NCBI GenBank assembly: GCA_046331705.1
Contig: JAXLQJ010000005.1
Coordinates: forward strand, 1-64,000
Source of the DNA: JADJOY01 sp046331705 [NCBI: bacterium]
GTDB taxonomy: Bacteria > JADJOY01
DNA length: 64,000 nucleotides
Direction: 5' to 3'
Below the pieces are notes generated by a model. That model ran no database searches. It was not told where the DNA came from and was given only the letters and a program-made list of their open reading frames with translations. The position numbers were made by a program, and so were the translations under genes. How positions within the stretch are numbered: the stretch's first letter is position 1; each line of letters begins with the position of its first letter. Shown in pieces: positions 51,123 to 61,000 of this stretch.

Positions 51123-52070
51123 ATGCCACGGCCCACCCTGCGTCAGTCGGCGCTCGCGTTCCTGCTATTGCCAGGCCTCGTCCTCGCGCCGGCGCGAGCC
51201 TTCGCGGGCCAGCTCTCCGATCTCGAGAAAGAGATGGAGCGACCGGCGCAGCGCTCGTCGTCGAGCTTTGGCGACGACGACGATTGCGACGGCTTTCTCG
51301 AGTGCGTCCTCACCACCATCCTCGCCGGGCTCGCCGAGGCCGTCATCCGGAGCGCGGGCCAGGCGGTGGGCGAAGCGGTGGACTGGACGCTCTTCGGGCC
51401 GGATCACGACGAGGACCGCGAGTGGCTCGGGACGATGGCCGGCACTCCCGCGCCACCGGAGCCCGGCGACGGCACGACGGCGTCGGGTAGCCGCGAGCCG
51501 AGCCCGCCTCCACCGTCCCGCGAGACGCCCGAGCGACACGGGCTGCCGGGTGCGACCAATCGCTACGGATCCGGGCGCGCGGCTGGCGCTCCCACGATCC
51601 CGTTCCTGCGCGTCGACGATACGTACGCGCTCGTCCCCGACGACGTCGACGCGTACTCGGTGCAAGCGCAAGCGGGCTACGGCGCATTCGGCGCCAGCTT
51701 CGAGTTCGCACGGTTCTGGGAAGATCGCCCGGCGAGCCGCCTGGATTCCTACTCGGCCGACGTGTTGTTCCGTTTCGCTGCCGGCGAGGGCTTCGAGTTC
51801 GACATCGCCACCGGCTACCGCGGCTTCCACGGCGAGGCGCACCACGACGGCTGGGAGATCGGCATCCCGATCGCGATCTACCCGTGGCGGTACCTCGGCG
51901 TGGAGAGCTCGTTCAAGTGGGCGTTCGTGGGCGGCAACCTCGTCGAGGACTACCGCGGCGGGCTCGCGATCCACGTCCCATTCGTGACGCTCAGGCCCGG
52001 CTACCGTCATCTCGCCACCGGCGACGAGAGCCTGGACGGTCCCGAGCTCACGCTCGGCGTGATGTGGTGA
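51123..52070 (+). CDS. Secreted protein, probable outer-membrane beta-barrel
   Basis: 315 residues from ATG 51123. Signal peptide ends AFAG (about 27). A Ser/Asp-rich region with two Cys (CDGFLECVLTT) and a Pro/Thr-rich linker (about 100-150) precede a C-terminal half of alternating strands (YSVQAQAGYGAFGASFEFARFW; FEFDIATGYRGF; GLAIHVPFVTLRPGYRHL) ending in LGVMW, where a terminal aromatic is the usual barrel signal. Unknown function. It is close upstream (9 bases) of the convergent purine permease end. Confidence 0.65.
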   Translation: MPRPTLRQSALAFLLLPGLVLAPARAFAGQLSDLEKEMERPAQRSSSSFGDDDDCDGFLECVLTTILAGLAEAVIRSAGQAVGEAVDWTLFGPDHDEDREWLGTMAGTPAPPEPGDGTTASGSREPSPPPPSRETPERHGLPGATNRYGSGRAAGAPTIPFLRVDDTYALVPDDVDAYSVQAQAGYGAFGASFEFARFWEDRPASRLDSYSADVLFRFAAGEGFEFDIATGYRGFHGEAHHDGWEIGIPIAIYPWRYLGVESSFKWAFVGGNLVEDYRGGLAIHVPFVTLRPGYRHLATGDESLDGPELTLGVMW

Positions 52071-52079
52071 CCGCGCCGC

Positions 52080-53414
52080 TCAGGCGCGCAACAGCGCGTA
52101 GCGCAGCAGAAAGAGCACCGCGAACAGGTGCACCAGCCAATGCGTCTGGCCGGCCTTGCCGCGCACCAGCTTGATCAGCGAGTAGGCGATGAAGCCGAAG
52201 GCGATCCCCTCGGTGATGGAAAGCGCCAGCGGCATGATGACGATGGCGAGAAACGCGGGGATGGCCTCCTCGGCGTCGTGCCACTCGACCCCGGCGATCG
52301 CCTCGATCATGAAGTAGCCGACCAAGATCAGCGACGGCGCGATCGCCGGATGGAACGAGGCGCCGCCGATCTGGATCTCGCCGCTCACCATCTGCACCAG
52401 CGGCGTGATGAAGAGCGCCAGCAAGAGCAGCACCGCCGTGACCACGCTGGTGAGCCCCGTGCGGCCCCCCGCCGACACTCCGGCGGCGCTCTCGATGTAG
52501 CTGGTGACGGTGCTGGTGCCCGCGACCGCTCCCACCACCGTGGAAATCGAGTCCGCGAGCAGCGCCTCCCTCGCCTTGGGAAGCTTGCCGTCGGCGGTCA
52601 TGAGCCCCGCCTTCTCGGACACGCCCACCAGCGTTCCGACCGTGTCGAAGAGCGCCAGGAACAAGAACACGAAGATCACCGGCGCCATCTGGGGCGTCAG
52701 CGCGCCCAGCGGATCGAGCTTCAGGAACGTGGGCGCGAGCGACGGCGGCGCCGAGACGATGCCGTGGAACCGCGTGTAGCCGAGCGCCAGCGACACCAGC
52801 GTGGTCGCGCCGATCCCGATCAAGAGCGAGCCCCGGATCCCCCGCACCAGCAGCACGATCGACACCACCAGCCCGAACACCGTGAGCAGCGCCGCCGGCG
52901 AACGCAGGCTGCCGAGCGCGAGCCCCGTGGCGGAGTCGTGGACGACGAGCCCGCCGTACTCCAGACCGACGAGCGTGATGAGCAGGCCGATGCCCGCGGC
53001 GATTCCGCGCTTGAGCGAGCTCGGGATCACCTCGATCAGCTTCTCGCGGAGCCCCACGCCCGCGAGCAGGATGAAGATCGTGCCGGCGATCGCGATCGCC
53101 CCCAGCGCGATCGTCCACGGCACCTTCATGCCGAGCACCACGCCGTAGGCGAAGTAGAAGTTGTGGCCCATCCCCGGCGCCAGCGCCACCGGATAGTTGG
53201 CGAGGAACGCCATCAAGAGGCACGCGAGCGCGCTCGCGACACAGGTCGCCACGAACACCGCGCCCGGATCCATGCCGGCCGCGCCGAGAACCACCGGCTG
53301 GACGAACAGGATGTACGCCATGGTCGCGAACGTCGTCGCGCCGGCGACGACCTCGGTGCGAACCGACGTGCCGCGCTCGCCGAGGTGGAAACGCCGCTCC
53401 AGCCACTCGTTCAT
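52080..53414 (-). CDS. NCS2-type purine permease, AzgA/GhxP-like
   Basis: 444 residues with about 13 hydrophobic helices. It starts FHLGERGTSVRTEVVAGATTFATMAYILFVQP, the signature opening of the AzgA (COG2252) branch. Further conserved segments are APGMGHNFYFAY (binding-site helix), FLFLALFDTVGTLVGVSEKAGL and GTSTVTSYIESAAGVSAGGRTGL. Members import adenine, guanine or hypoxanthine with protons. It lies downstream of the MoeB-like gene on the same strand with a terminator hairpin between them. Confidence 0.9.
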   Translation of the reverse strand: MNEWLERRFHLGERGTSVRTEVVAGATTFATMAYILFVQPVVLGAAGMDPGAVFVATCVASALACLLMAFLANYPVALAPGMGHNFYFAYGVVLGMKVPWTIALGAIAIAGTIFILLAGVGLREKLIEVIPSSLKRGIAAGIGLLITLVGLEYGGLVVHDSATGLALGSLRSPAALLTVFGLVVSIVLLVRGIRGSLLIGIGATTLVSLALGYTRFHGIVSAPPSLAPTFLKLDPLGALTPQMAPVIFVFLFLALFDTVGTLVGVSEKAGLMTADGKLPKAREALLADSISTVVGAVAGTSTVTSYIESAAGVSAGGRTGLTSVVTAVLLLLALFITPLVQMVSGEIQIGGASFHPAIAPSLILVGYFMIEAIAGVEWHDAEEAIPAFLAIVIMPLALSITEGIAFGFIAYSLIKLVRGKAGQTHWLVHLFAVLFLLRYALLRA

Positions 53415-53525
53415 CGCGCTCCCCCCGCCCTGTCAGCGACGCGCGGGACGCTAGCGCGCGCGCCGCGCGCCATCAAGGAATCCGCGAAGCCACCGCGCAC
53501 GAGGCCGGCGGGTCCGCCAGACGCA

Positions 53526-53555
53526 CGAAAGCCGGCTCGCGAGAGCCGGCTTTCG
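53526..53555 (-). terminator. Terminator hairpin between the MoeB-like gene and the purine permease gene
   Basis: CGAAAGCCGGCTC and GAGCCGGCTTTCG form a perfect 13-bp stem with a 4-base loop, 26 bases below the MoeB-like stop. On the minus strand the arm ends CTTTCG, with only three T inside the stem and no T-run after it. A strong Rho-independent or assisted terminator is likely. Confidence 0.65.
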
Positions 53556-53580
53556 GAACGTCGTTCAGGTGATGCCGGGA

Positions 53581-54726
53581 TCAGTACGTGGGCAGGCTCG
53601 GATCGATCTCGCGGGCCCAGGCGAGAATGCCGCCTTCCAGGTTGTAGAGCCGCTTGAAGCCGAGCTTCGAAAGCTCCCCGGCGGCGGTCGCCGAGCGAGC
53701 GCCCGACTTGCAGTGGATCAGGATGTCGCGGTCCTGGGGAAGCTCGCTGGCGATCGCCACCACGTCCTCGTGCGGCTGGAGCCGATCGGCGAACGCGAGC
53801 TTCACGATCTCGGCTTCGTGGGGCTTGCGCACGTCGAGGATGTAGGGATTCCAGCCACCGTCGAGCTTGGCCTTCGCGTCCTTCACCGAGATGCGATGGA
53901 AGCCGTTGCTCACCGGCTCCTCCTCGTGTGCCTGGCCGCCGAAGCCGCAGAATTGCTGGTAGTCGATGAGCTCGGTCACGGGCTCGAGGCTCGGGTCCTT
54001 GCGCAGCTTGACCTCGCGGAAGCGCATGTTGAGCGCGTCGTAGATCAGGAGCCGTCCCGAGAGCGTCTCTCCCTTGCCGAGCAGGATCTTGATGGTCTCG
54101 GTGGCCTGGATGCAGCCGATGACGCCCGGCAAGATGCCCAGCACGCCGCCCTCGGCGCAGGAGGGCACGAGCCCTGGCGGCGGGGGCTCCGGGTAGAGGT
54201 CGCGGTATTGCGGGCCGCCCTGGTAGTTGAACACCGAGGCCTGACCCTCGAACTTGAAGATCGAGCCGTAGACGTTCGGCTTGCCGAGCAGCACGCACGC
54301 GTCGTTCACCAGGTAGCGCGTGGGGAAGTTGTCGGTGCCGTCCACGACCACGTCGTAGGGCGCCAGCACCCGCATCGCGTTCTCGCTGGTGAGCGGCTCC
54401 TCGTAGATGTCGAGCTTCACGTGCGGGTTGATGTCGCGAATGCGCTCGGCCGCGGACACCACCTTGCGCACGCCGATCTTGGACGTGCCGTGGATGATCT
54501 GCCGCTGGAGGTTCGACTCGTCGACGACGTCGAAGTCCACCAATCCGATCCGCCCCACGCCCGCCGCGGCGAGATAGAGCAAGAGCGGCGAGCCGAGGCC
54601 GCCGGTGCCCACGCACAGGACGCTTCCCGCCTTCAGCTTGCGCTGCCCCTCCATCCCCACGTCCTCGAGGATCAGGTGACGAGAATAGCGTGCGACTTCG
54701 TCCTTGCTGAGATCGGGCAAGCTCAT
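53581..54726 (-). CDS. moeZ: MoeB/ThiF-type adenylyltransferase fused to rhodanese (MoeZ/MoeBR-like)
   Basis: 381 residues from ATG 54726 with GGAGG upstream. The E1-like N-terminal domain has the ATP loop GTGGLGS (40-46) and Asn/Arg residues (ESNLQRQ). Cys190 in PSCAEGG is the adenylation/thioester-type Cys, as in MoeZ proteins. The C-terminal rhodanese domain carries active-site Cys339 in IHCKSGARSA. Such fusions activate and sulfurate sulfur-carrier proteins (MoaD/ThiS/CysO types). No carrier-protein gene is next to it. It is divergent from the M23 peptidase gene across 333 bases. Confidence 0.9.
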   Translation of the reverse strand: MSLPDLSKDEVARYSRHLILEDVGMEGQRKLKAGSVLCVGTGGLGSPLLLYLAAAGVGRIGLVDFDVVDESNLQRQIIHGTSKIGVRKVVSAAERIRDINPHVKLDIYEEPLTSENAMRVLAPYDVVVDGTDNFPTRYLVNDACVLLGKPNVYGSIFKFEGQASVFNYQGGPQYRDLYPEPPPPGLVPSCAEGGVLGILPGVIGCIQATETIKILLGKGETLSGRLLIYDALNMRFREVKLRKDPSLEPVTELIDYQQFCGFGGQAHEEEPVSNGFHRISVKDAKAKLDGGWNPYILDVRKPHEAEIVKLAFADRLQPHEDVVAIASELPQDRDILIHCKSGARSATAAGELSKLGFKRLYNLEGGILAWAREIDPSLPTY

Positions 54727-55059
54727 GTGCGGAACCTCCGGGCGGTGGGTGCGGGGCCCCCGCGCTGCATGCGTGACGATGGCGTGCCGAAACCGCGTCG
54801 CGAAGCGGGCGGCGCACCGTTGGCCCCGCCGGATCGTGCGGGCGGCGCCAGGCCAGTCGCGCCAAGGTAACCAGGCTGGCGCGAAGATCAACCGCTCTCC
54901 GCGTGTGCGGCGAGCGCGCGCGAAACGCCGCGGCGCCGCCTTCCGCCGCCGCCCGCGACGGGCAGCCACTCGCACCGATGCGGGTTAAGGTCGGTCGCGA
55001 ACGGACATCCGCGCGGCGATTCCTCCCGACGCCCGCATCCGCTTCCCTGCGAGGCCGCC
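54727..55059. other. 333-bp divergent intergenic region
   Basis: It separates the MoeB-like gene (minus) from the M23 peptidase gene (plus). It contains the 8-bp inverted repeat at 54857-54884 and is otherwise featureless, with no convincing ORF, tRNA or small RNA. Promoters for both genes should lie here, but I cannot place -10/-35 boxes with confidence in such GC-rich sequence. Confidence 0.5.
54857..54884. repeat. 8-bp inverted repeat with 12-base spacer
   Basis: TCGCGCCA and TGGCGCGA are a perfect inverted pair about 130 bases upstream of the MoeB-like start and 175 upstream of the M23 start. The spacing suits a dimeric regulator better than a terminator. Confidence 0.35.
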
Positions 55060-56556
55060 ATGCGGCGAACCATCACCTTCGTCCTGATCCTCGGCGTGCT
55101 GGCAGGCGGCGGCTTCGGCGCCGTGTCCGCGTGGCGGCTCTACGAATCCGCGCCGCCGGTGATCGAGTGGGTGAACCCACCCAAGGCCATCGGTCGCAAG
55201 GCGCAGCTCGGGCTCAAGGTCACCGACTCCGGCGCCGGAATCGCGAAGCTGACCGTCACGATCGAGCAGGCCGCGACACCGCCGGTCGTGAAGACGGTGC
55301 TCGAGGAGACCGTGGTGGCCGGGCCGGACGGCCAACCGCCCAAGAGCTGGGAGAAGGTCGTCGAGTTCGATCCGCGCGAGCTCGGCATCCGCGACGGCGA
55401 CGTCAAGCTGGTGGTCACGGCGACCGACCACTCGCGGCGCAACGGCGGTCAGGGCAACACCGCGACCGCCGAGCCGCTGACGCTGGCGGCGCGCTTGCGG
55501 CCGCCGCAAGTGGAGCTGCTGAGCGACCAGCACAACATCGAGTTCGGCGGCTCGATGATGGTCGCGTACCGGGTGGGCGCGAGCGCCGTGGAGGACGGCG
55601 TGCGGGTCGGCGCGCGCACGTTCCCGGGCTATCCGTCGCCCGCCGACTCGGCCGTCCACATCTGTCTCTTCGCGCTCTCGTTCCGCGAGCCCGAGGGCGC
55701 CGACCCCACGGTCTTCGCCCGCGACGAGATCGGCAACGAGGCCGAGGTGCGCTTCAACTACAAGGTGATGCCGCGGAAATACCCGGACGAAGAGGTGCAG
55801 CTCAAACCGGAGTGGATCCAAGCCGTCCGCGATCGCTTCGCGCTGCCGCCCTCGCTCGACGACACCGCGGCGTTCCTGGAAGTGAACAGCAAGCTGCGCG
55901 TCCAGAACCACGAAACGCTGGCGAAAGTGCTCGAGAAGACCGCGCCGGAGGCGTACTGGTCGGGGGCGTTCGGGCGCATGAACGGCAAGCCGGTGAGCCG
56001 CTTCGCCGAGACCCGGCACTACCTCTGGCAGGGCAAGGAGATCGATCAGCAGGTGCATCTGGGCGTGGACATCGCGGCGCTTCAGAACTTCCCGGTGCCG
56101 GCCGCGGGCGCCGGCGTGGTGATCCATGCCAGCGACCTCGGGATCTACGGCAACTGCGTGATCATCGACCACGGGATGGGCCTGGCCACGCTCTACGGCC
56201 ACCTGAGCAGCATGAGCGTCGCCGAGGGCGACAAGGTGACCCAGAACCAGATCGTCGGCCGCACCGGCACCACGGGGCTCGCGTTCGGAGACCACCTCCA
56301 CTTCGGCATGTACGTCCACGGTGTCGCGGTCGATCCCAAGGATTGGTGGGACCCGCTCTTCATCCGCAAGCGCATCGAGCCCAAGCTCGCCGCGTGGCGC
56401 TCGGGAGGCGCGAACGTCGCCGCGCAAGCCGCCGCCGCGGCCATCGCCACCATGCCGTCCGAGGGCGCCGCCGCGGCGCCCGGCGGCGGCGCGGAAGCAG
56501 TCGCTCCCTCGAGATCGACGCACGGCTCGGGCAAGCATGGGAAGCACACGCGCTGA
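55060..56556 (+). CDS. M23-family metallopeptidase with N-terminal membrane anchor
   Basis: 498 residues. A short basic N-terminus and one hydrophobic helix (about 5-27) anchor the protein outside the cytoplasm. Residues about 30-280 resemble immunoglobulin-like strands (PPVIEWVNPPKAIGRKAQLGLKV). The LytM domain has the zinc ligands His333 and Asp337 (HLGVDIA) and HLHFG at 412-416. It would cleave peptidoglycan cross-links or a glycine-containing peptide. The C-terminal 60 residues are Ala/Gly/Ser-rich and probably flexible. The next gene is 138 bases on. Confidence 0.85.
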   Translation: MRRTITFVLILGVLAGGGFGAVSAWRLYESAPPVIEWVNPPKAIGRKAQLGLKVTDSGAGIAKLTVTIEQAATPPVVKTVLEETVVAGPDGQPPKSWEKVVEFDPRELGIRDGDVKLVVTATDHSRRNGGQGNTATAEPLTLAARLRPPQVELLSDQHNIEFGGSMMVAYRVGASAVEDGVRVGARTFPGYPSPADSAVHICLFALSFREPEGADPTVFARDEIGNEAEVRFNYKVMPRKYPDEEVQLKPEWIQAVRDRFALPPSLDDTAAFLEVNSKLRVQNHETLAKVLEKTAPEAYWSGAFGRMNGKPVSRFAETRHYLWQGKEIDQQVHLGVDIAALQNFPVPAAGAGVVIHASDLGIYGNCVIIDHGMGLATLYGHLSSMSVAEGDKVTQNQIVGRTGTTGLAFGDHLHFGMYVHGVAVDPKDWWDPLFIRKRIEPKLAAWRSGGANVAAQAAAAAIATMPSEGAAAAPGGGAEAVAPSRSTHGSGKHGKHTR

Positions 56557-56694
56557 GCGTCCCAGCGCGCGAGACGCCCATCGGCGCGCCGTGAGCCCGA
56601 GGGCTCGCCTCGCTCCCACGCTCGGCGCCACGGCGCTTCGTTGCGTCGATCCCGGAGCGTCGGTCGCGGCTGGCGGGTGGCGCCCGCGGCGCGC

Positions 56695-57987
56695 GTGAAC
56701 GCGCCGTGGCGGTGGGTGCTCGCCGCGACAGTCGTCGCCGTGGCCCTGCTCCTGCTGCCGATCTCGCTCCGATCGGACCGTCGCCAGGCCACCCCACCGG
56801 TCGCGCGCGAGTCGCCGTGCGGCCCCCTCGCCCAGCAGGACGAGATCGCGCGTGCGTTCCGCGCCGCGCACCCGCACCCGTCGACGGCGGGTTCGCCGAG
56901 CGACGTGACGCGCACGCCGCGCCCGGGAGCAACGATCGAAGGTCGCGTCACGGATGCTGGCGGCGCGCCGCTCGCGGAGGTGCTCGTCCGCGCCAGCTCG
57001 GAAGCCGAGCCACCCGAGGCAGCGGCGGTCGCGCGGTCGAACGCCTCCGGATCGTTCCAGCTGACCGGGCTCGGAGCAGGCCTCTACACGCTTCGCACGC
57101 TCGCCGACGACCATCGACGTTCCTCGCGCGAGCACGTCGCATCGGGAGCGCGTGAGATCGTGTTGACGCTCGCGCCCACCGCGCGCGTGGTGGGCTGCGT
57201 GGTGGACGCGGCCTCGAAGCTTCCCGTGCCTGGCTTCCGCGTGGGCGACGAGTGGTTCGAGGGGACCGGCGGCGTCTTCGAGCTCACGCTCGGCGACGCT
57301 CCCGGCGACGCGATCGAGATCCGCGCGCCGAGTTACGTACCGGCGACGCTCGACCCCGTGGACCACGGCGAGTACCCACCGGCTCTCCACACGACGCTCC
57401 GGCTCGAGCGTGGGTCGACGCTCCACGGGCGGGTGATCGACGCGAACGGCGACGGTGTCGAGAACGCCCGCGTGGTCGCCGTCGCGCGCGGTCGTCTTCC
57501 GTATCGCTCGGAGACCACGACGAGCGGCGACGGGCGATTCAGGTTCGACGACCTGAACGACCAGCTGTGGATGCTCACCGCTCGCGCCGAGCGCAGCGAG
57601 CCACCCGAGCCCGCCCGCGGCACGACGGCGCTTCGGCTCGCCTGGAATCGCTCCGCCGACGAAGTGCTGATCCAGCTCGGCAAGCAGGGCGTGCTCATCG
57701 ACTGGATCGCCGAGGACCTCGCGTACGAGGTCATGCGGAGCGAAGGGCGCCAGACCTGGGAGTCCAACGACTCGCAGTGGGTACGGGTTCAGACGGCCAC
57801 ACGCGTGATCGCCGACGCGATGATGGGCGTGATCGCATCCGACGCTCGCGCGGGCGCGGACCCCGAGTCCCACGACGATCTGGTCGAGCGCGCCGCCGCA
57901 CGGATCCCACCGACGGCCCTCACCGCCGACGTGACGAGCTCCTTGGAAGAGCTGCGACGCGCCCGCGAGCGCCGCCGCGCCGGCTGA
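56695..57987 (+). CDS. Membrane-anchored protein with three carboxypeptidase-regulatory-like repeats
   Basis: 430 residues from GTG 56695. One N-terminal hydrophobic helix (about 7-24) is followed by three beta-sandwich repeats of CarboxypepD_reg/SpaA type (IEGRVTDAGGAPLAEVLVRA...FQLTGLGAGLYTL; VVGCVVDAASKLPVPGF; LHGRVIDANGDGVENARVVA...FRFDDLNDQL). A C-terminal helical domain (about 320-430) ends in an Arg-rich coil. The next gene has the same plan with nine repeats and a similar C-terminal helical piece, so they are probably relatives. The 57-base gap suggests an operon. Confidence 0.7.
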   Translation: MNAPWRWVLAATVVAVALLLLPISLRSDRRQATPPVARESPCGPLAQQDEIARAFRAAHPHPSTAGSPSDVTRTPRPGATIEGRVTDAGGAPLAEVLVRASSEAEPPEAAAVARSNASGSFQLTGLGAGLYTLRTLADDHRRSSREHVASGAREIVLTLAPTARVVGCVVDAASKLPVPGFRVGDEWFEGTGGVFELTLGDAPGDAIEIRAPSYVPATLDPVDHGEYPPALHTTLRLERGSTLHGRVIDANGDGVENARVVAVARGRLPYRSETTTSGDGRFRFDDLNDQLWMLTARAERSEPPEPARGTTALRLAWNRSADEVLIQLGKQGVLIDWIAEDLAYEVMRSEGRQTWESNDSQWVRVQTATRVIADAMMGVIASDARAGADPESHDDLVERAAARIPPTALTADVTSSLEELRRARERRRAG

Positions 57988-58043
57988 CGGGCGGGCGTGA
58001 CCCCGTCCGCGCCGGAGCGTAGAATGCGCCCGAGGAATTGGAT

Positions 58044-61000
58044 ATGCGGATACGGGTTTTGTCGATAGGCGCGCTCGTGCTCGTGGCGAGCGCCGTGGCC
58101 GCGTGGTGGTGGATCGACCGCGCAAGCTCGCCGCCGACGGCGATCCCGGCGCGTCCCGTCGCCGCCACGCATCCCGCCCCCGCGAATGAAGCGCTCCAAA
58201 CCACGACGGCGCCGAGCGCCGCGCCGGCGCCGCAGCGCATCTCCTTGCCCACGCTGCACGGCGAGCTGGCCCTCGCCGGGCGGGTGATCGACGAGTCCGG
58301 CCAACCCATCCCAGGCGCAACCGTGAAGCTCGCGTCGGAGTCGGTGTTGTCGCTCTCGCCGCTGGTGAAGCGCCTGTGCGATTGCAGCTGCGGCGAGCTG
58401 CTGATCCGTTGCCGCTGCGCCCGCGCCAAGAAGCTTCTGCCCGAGCTGGTGCGCAAGGCCGACGCCGAGCCGCCCGCGCAGGTCAGCACCACGGCTGGCG
58501 CCGACGGCTCGTTCGGGTTCGCGAACCTCGCCCAGGATCGCTATCGGGTGTGGGCGCGAGCGCCCGGGATGGCGGCCGGCTGGGCATCGAACGTGGCGGT
58601 GGGCACGGCGGAGGCGGCGCCGACGGAGATCACGCTGACGCCGGCGATCGAGGTGCGCGGCTCGGTCCGCACGGAAACCCACGACGCCGTGCGCGGCGCC
58701 ACGGTGGTCGCCCTCTCCGAGCTCGAGGTGGGTGGCATCGGCCGCGTGCTGAGCGCCACCGACGGGCGCTTCTCGATTCCATCCCTCGGCAGCGCCACGT
58801 ACTACCTCTACGCCAGCGCACGCGGCTTCGCATCTGCGCTCGAGAGCGAGGTGAGCCCCGGCGACGACGTGGTGCTCACGCTCGCGCGCGGCGGGGTTCT
58901 CGCCGGGCACGTCCAGGACGCGCGTGGCGCCGGTGTCGCCGACGCGACGGTGCAGGTGATCGGCGCCGAGAGCGAGAGCCCGCGTACGCGCGCCGACGGC
59001 TCGTTCCGCGTCGAAGACCTGGGTGCGGGCAAGTACAAGGTCTGGGCCGAGAAAGGCACACAGACCTCGGAGGCGATCCAGCAGATCGAGCTCGCTCGCG
59101 GCGAGAGCAAGGAAGACGTGTTGCTGCGTCTCGACGAAGGCGCGACGATCGCGGGACGGGCGTTCACCAACCCGAACGACGCTCCGGTGACCGGCGCCAA
59201 GATCGGCTTGCACCAGGAGCACCGCGGTGCCGTTCGCGAGGCGTGGAGCGACGACGACGGCCACTACGAGCTCGCGGGCGTCCCGCCGGGCGTCTACACG
59301 ATGGCGGTGGATGCGAGCGACGCGCGACTGGCGGAGCCGATCACCGTCACGGTCGCGGCGCGCGAGCGGCGCACGGTGGACCTCTCGCTCGAACGAGGAG
59401 CGACCCTCGAGGGACGGGTCACCGACTCGGGCGGCACGCCCGTGGTCGGCGCGACCATCCAGCCCCAGGACCGGACCGCGAAGAAGGCGAAGAGCGACGC
59501 GAAGGGCGAGTTCCGGATCGACGGCCTGGCCGGCAGCGCCAGGCCGAGCGGCGCCGATGGCTCGGAGACGAGCGGCGCTTCCGTCGACATCGAGGTCACC
59601 CACCCGGCGTTCATCGCCAAGCACGTTCGGGCGGGCGGGCTGGTCCCCGGCGAGAGCGTTCGGGTCGATGTCGCTCTCGAGCGCGGCGGCGCGATCCTCG
59701 GCATGGTCCTCGGTCCGGACGACGAGCCGCTCGACGGCATCGGCGTCGCGATCGTGCGCCATCGGGAAAGCGAGGCTGCGAACGCGAAAGGCGCCAGCCG
59801 CCGTGGCGCAGCGGACGACGACGAGGAAGCGGAGGACGTGACGCTCCCCAGCGCCGCCTCGAAGCACGGAGGCCGCTTCGAGCTCCGCGGCATCCCCGAG
59901 GGCACCTTCGACTTGCAGGCCGAGGGCAAGGGGATGATCCGGCTGAAACACGGGCCGATCCAGATCGCGACCGAGCAGGTGGTCGACGGGATCACGCTGC
60001 GGCTCGCGCTCGGTGAGGTGATCGAGGGGCAAGTGGTGAGCACGAAGGGCGATCCGCTCGCCGACGTCTACGTGTGGGCGCGATCCACCGTCGTGCCAAC
60101 CGACGACGCCGCCTCGAATCCCTGGTCGAAGCCGGCGACGACCGATCGCGACGGCCGTTTCCACCTCGCGGGCCTCGACTCGGGGACCTACGTGCTGCAC
60201 GGCATGAAGGACGGGCTCGAGCGCGCCGAGGTGAGCGGTATCCACTCCGGCACCCACGACGCGCGGATCGAGATGAAGGCCGCGACCAAGCTGGTCGGGC
60301 GCGTGGTCGACGCGGCGAGCGGCGAGCCGATCCATTCGTTCCGGATCGACTACCACCGGTTCACCACCGCCGACGGCACGTTCACGTACCCGGGCCTGAG
60401 CAAGGAGCGAAAGACCGCGACGGTCGTTGCCGAGGGCTATGCCACCGTCACCCTCGGCCCATTCGATTCGGATGCGGGCACGGAGGTGCAGGTCGGCACG
60501 GTGCGGCTGACGACAGGAGCGACCATCCGCGGCAGCGTGATCGATGCGCGTGGACGTCCCCGCGCGGGGATCCGGATCATGGCGATGCGCAGCGATCTCG
60601 AGGCGATGGAGCACGCGGGCATGGACGGCGGTGTCGAGCCTGCCACCGCGGATGCGGAGGGCCGGTTCGCCTTGCGGGGCCTCGGCCCGGGAACGTGGTC
60701 GTTGATGACCTTCGCCCCCCACGCCGACGACGACGACACGAGCTCGATGGGCTGGGCGACGGTGACGATCGTCGGATCGGAGACGCACGACGGAATCGTG
60801 ATCCGCGCCGGTGACCGCGCCGGCCTGCGCGACATGATGACGAATGCGATTCGAATGCAGCTGCTCCGCGACACCTCGCCGGCGGTCGCGAAGCGCCTCG
60901 GCCCAGCCGTGGACGCGGTCGCCGAGGCGCTCTCCAAGGTCATCGATCCAGCGGCGGAGGATGCCGACTCGAGCGATCCGGCGACGTGGGCGAGCCGCAT

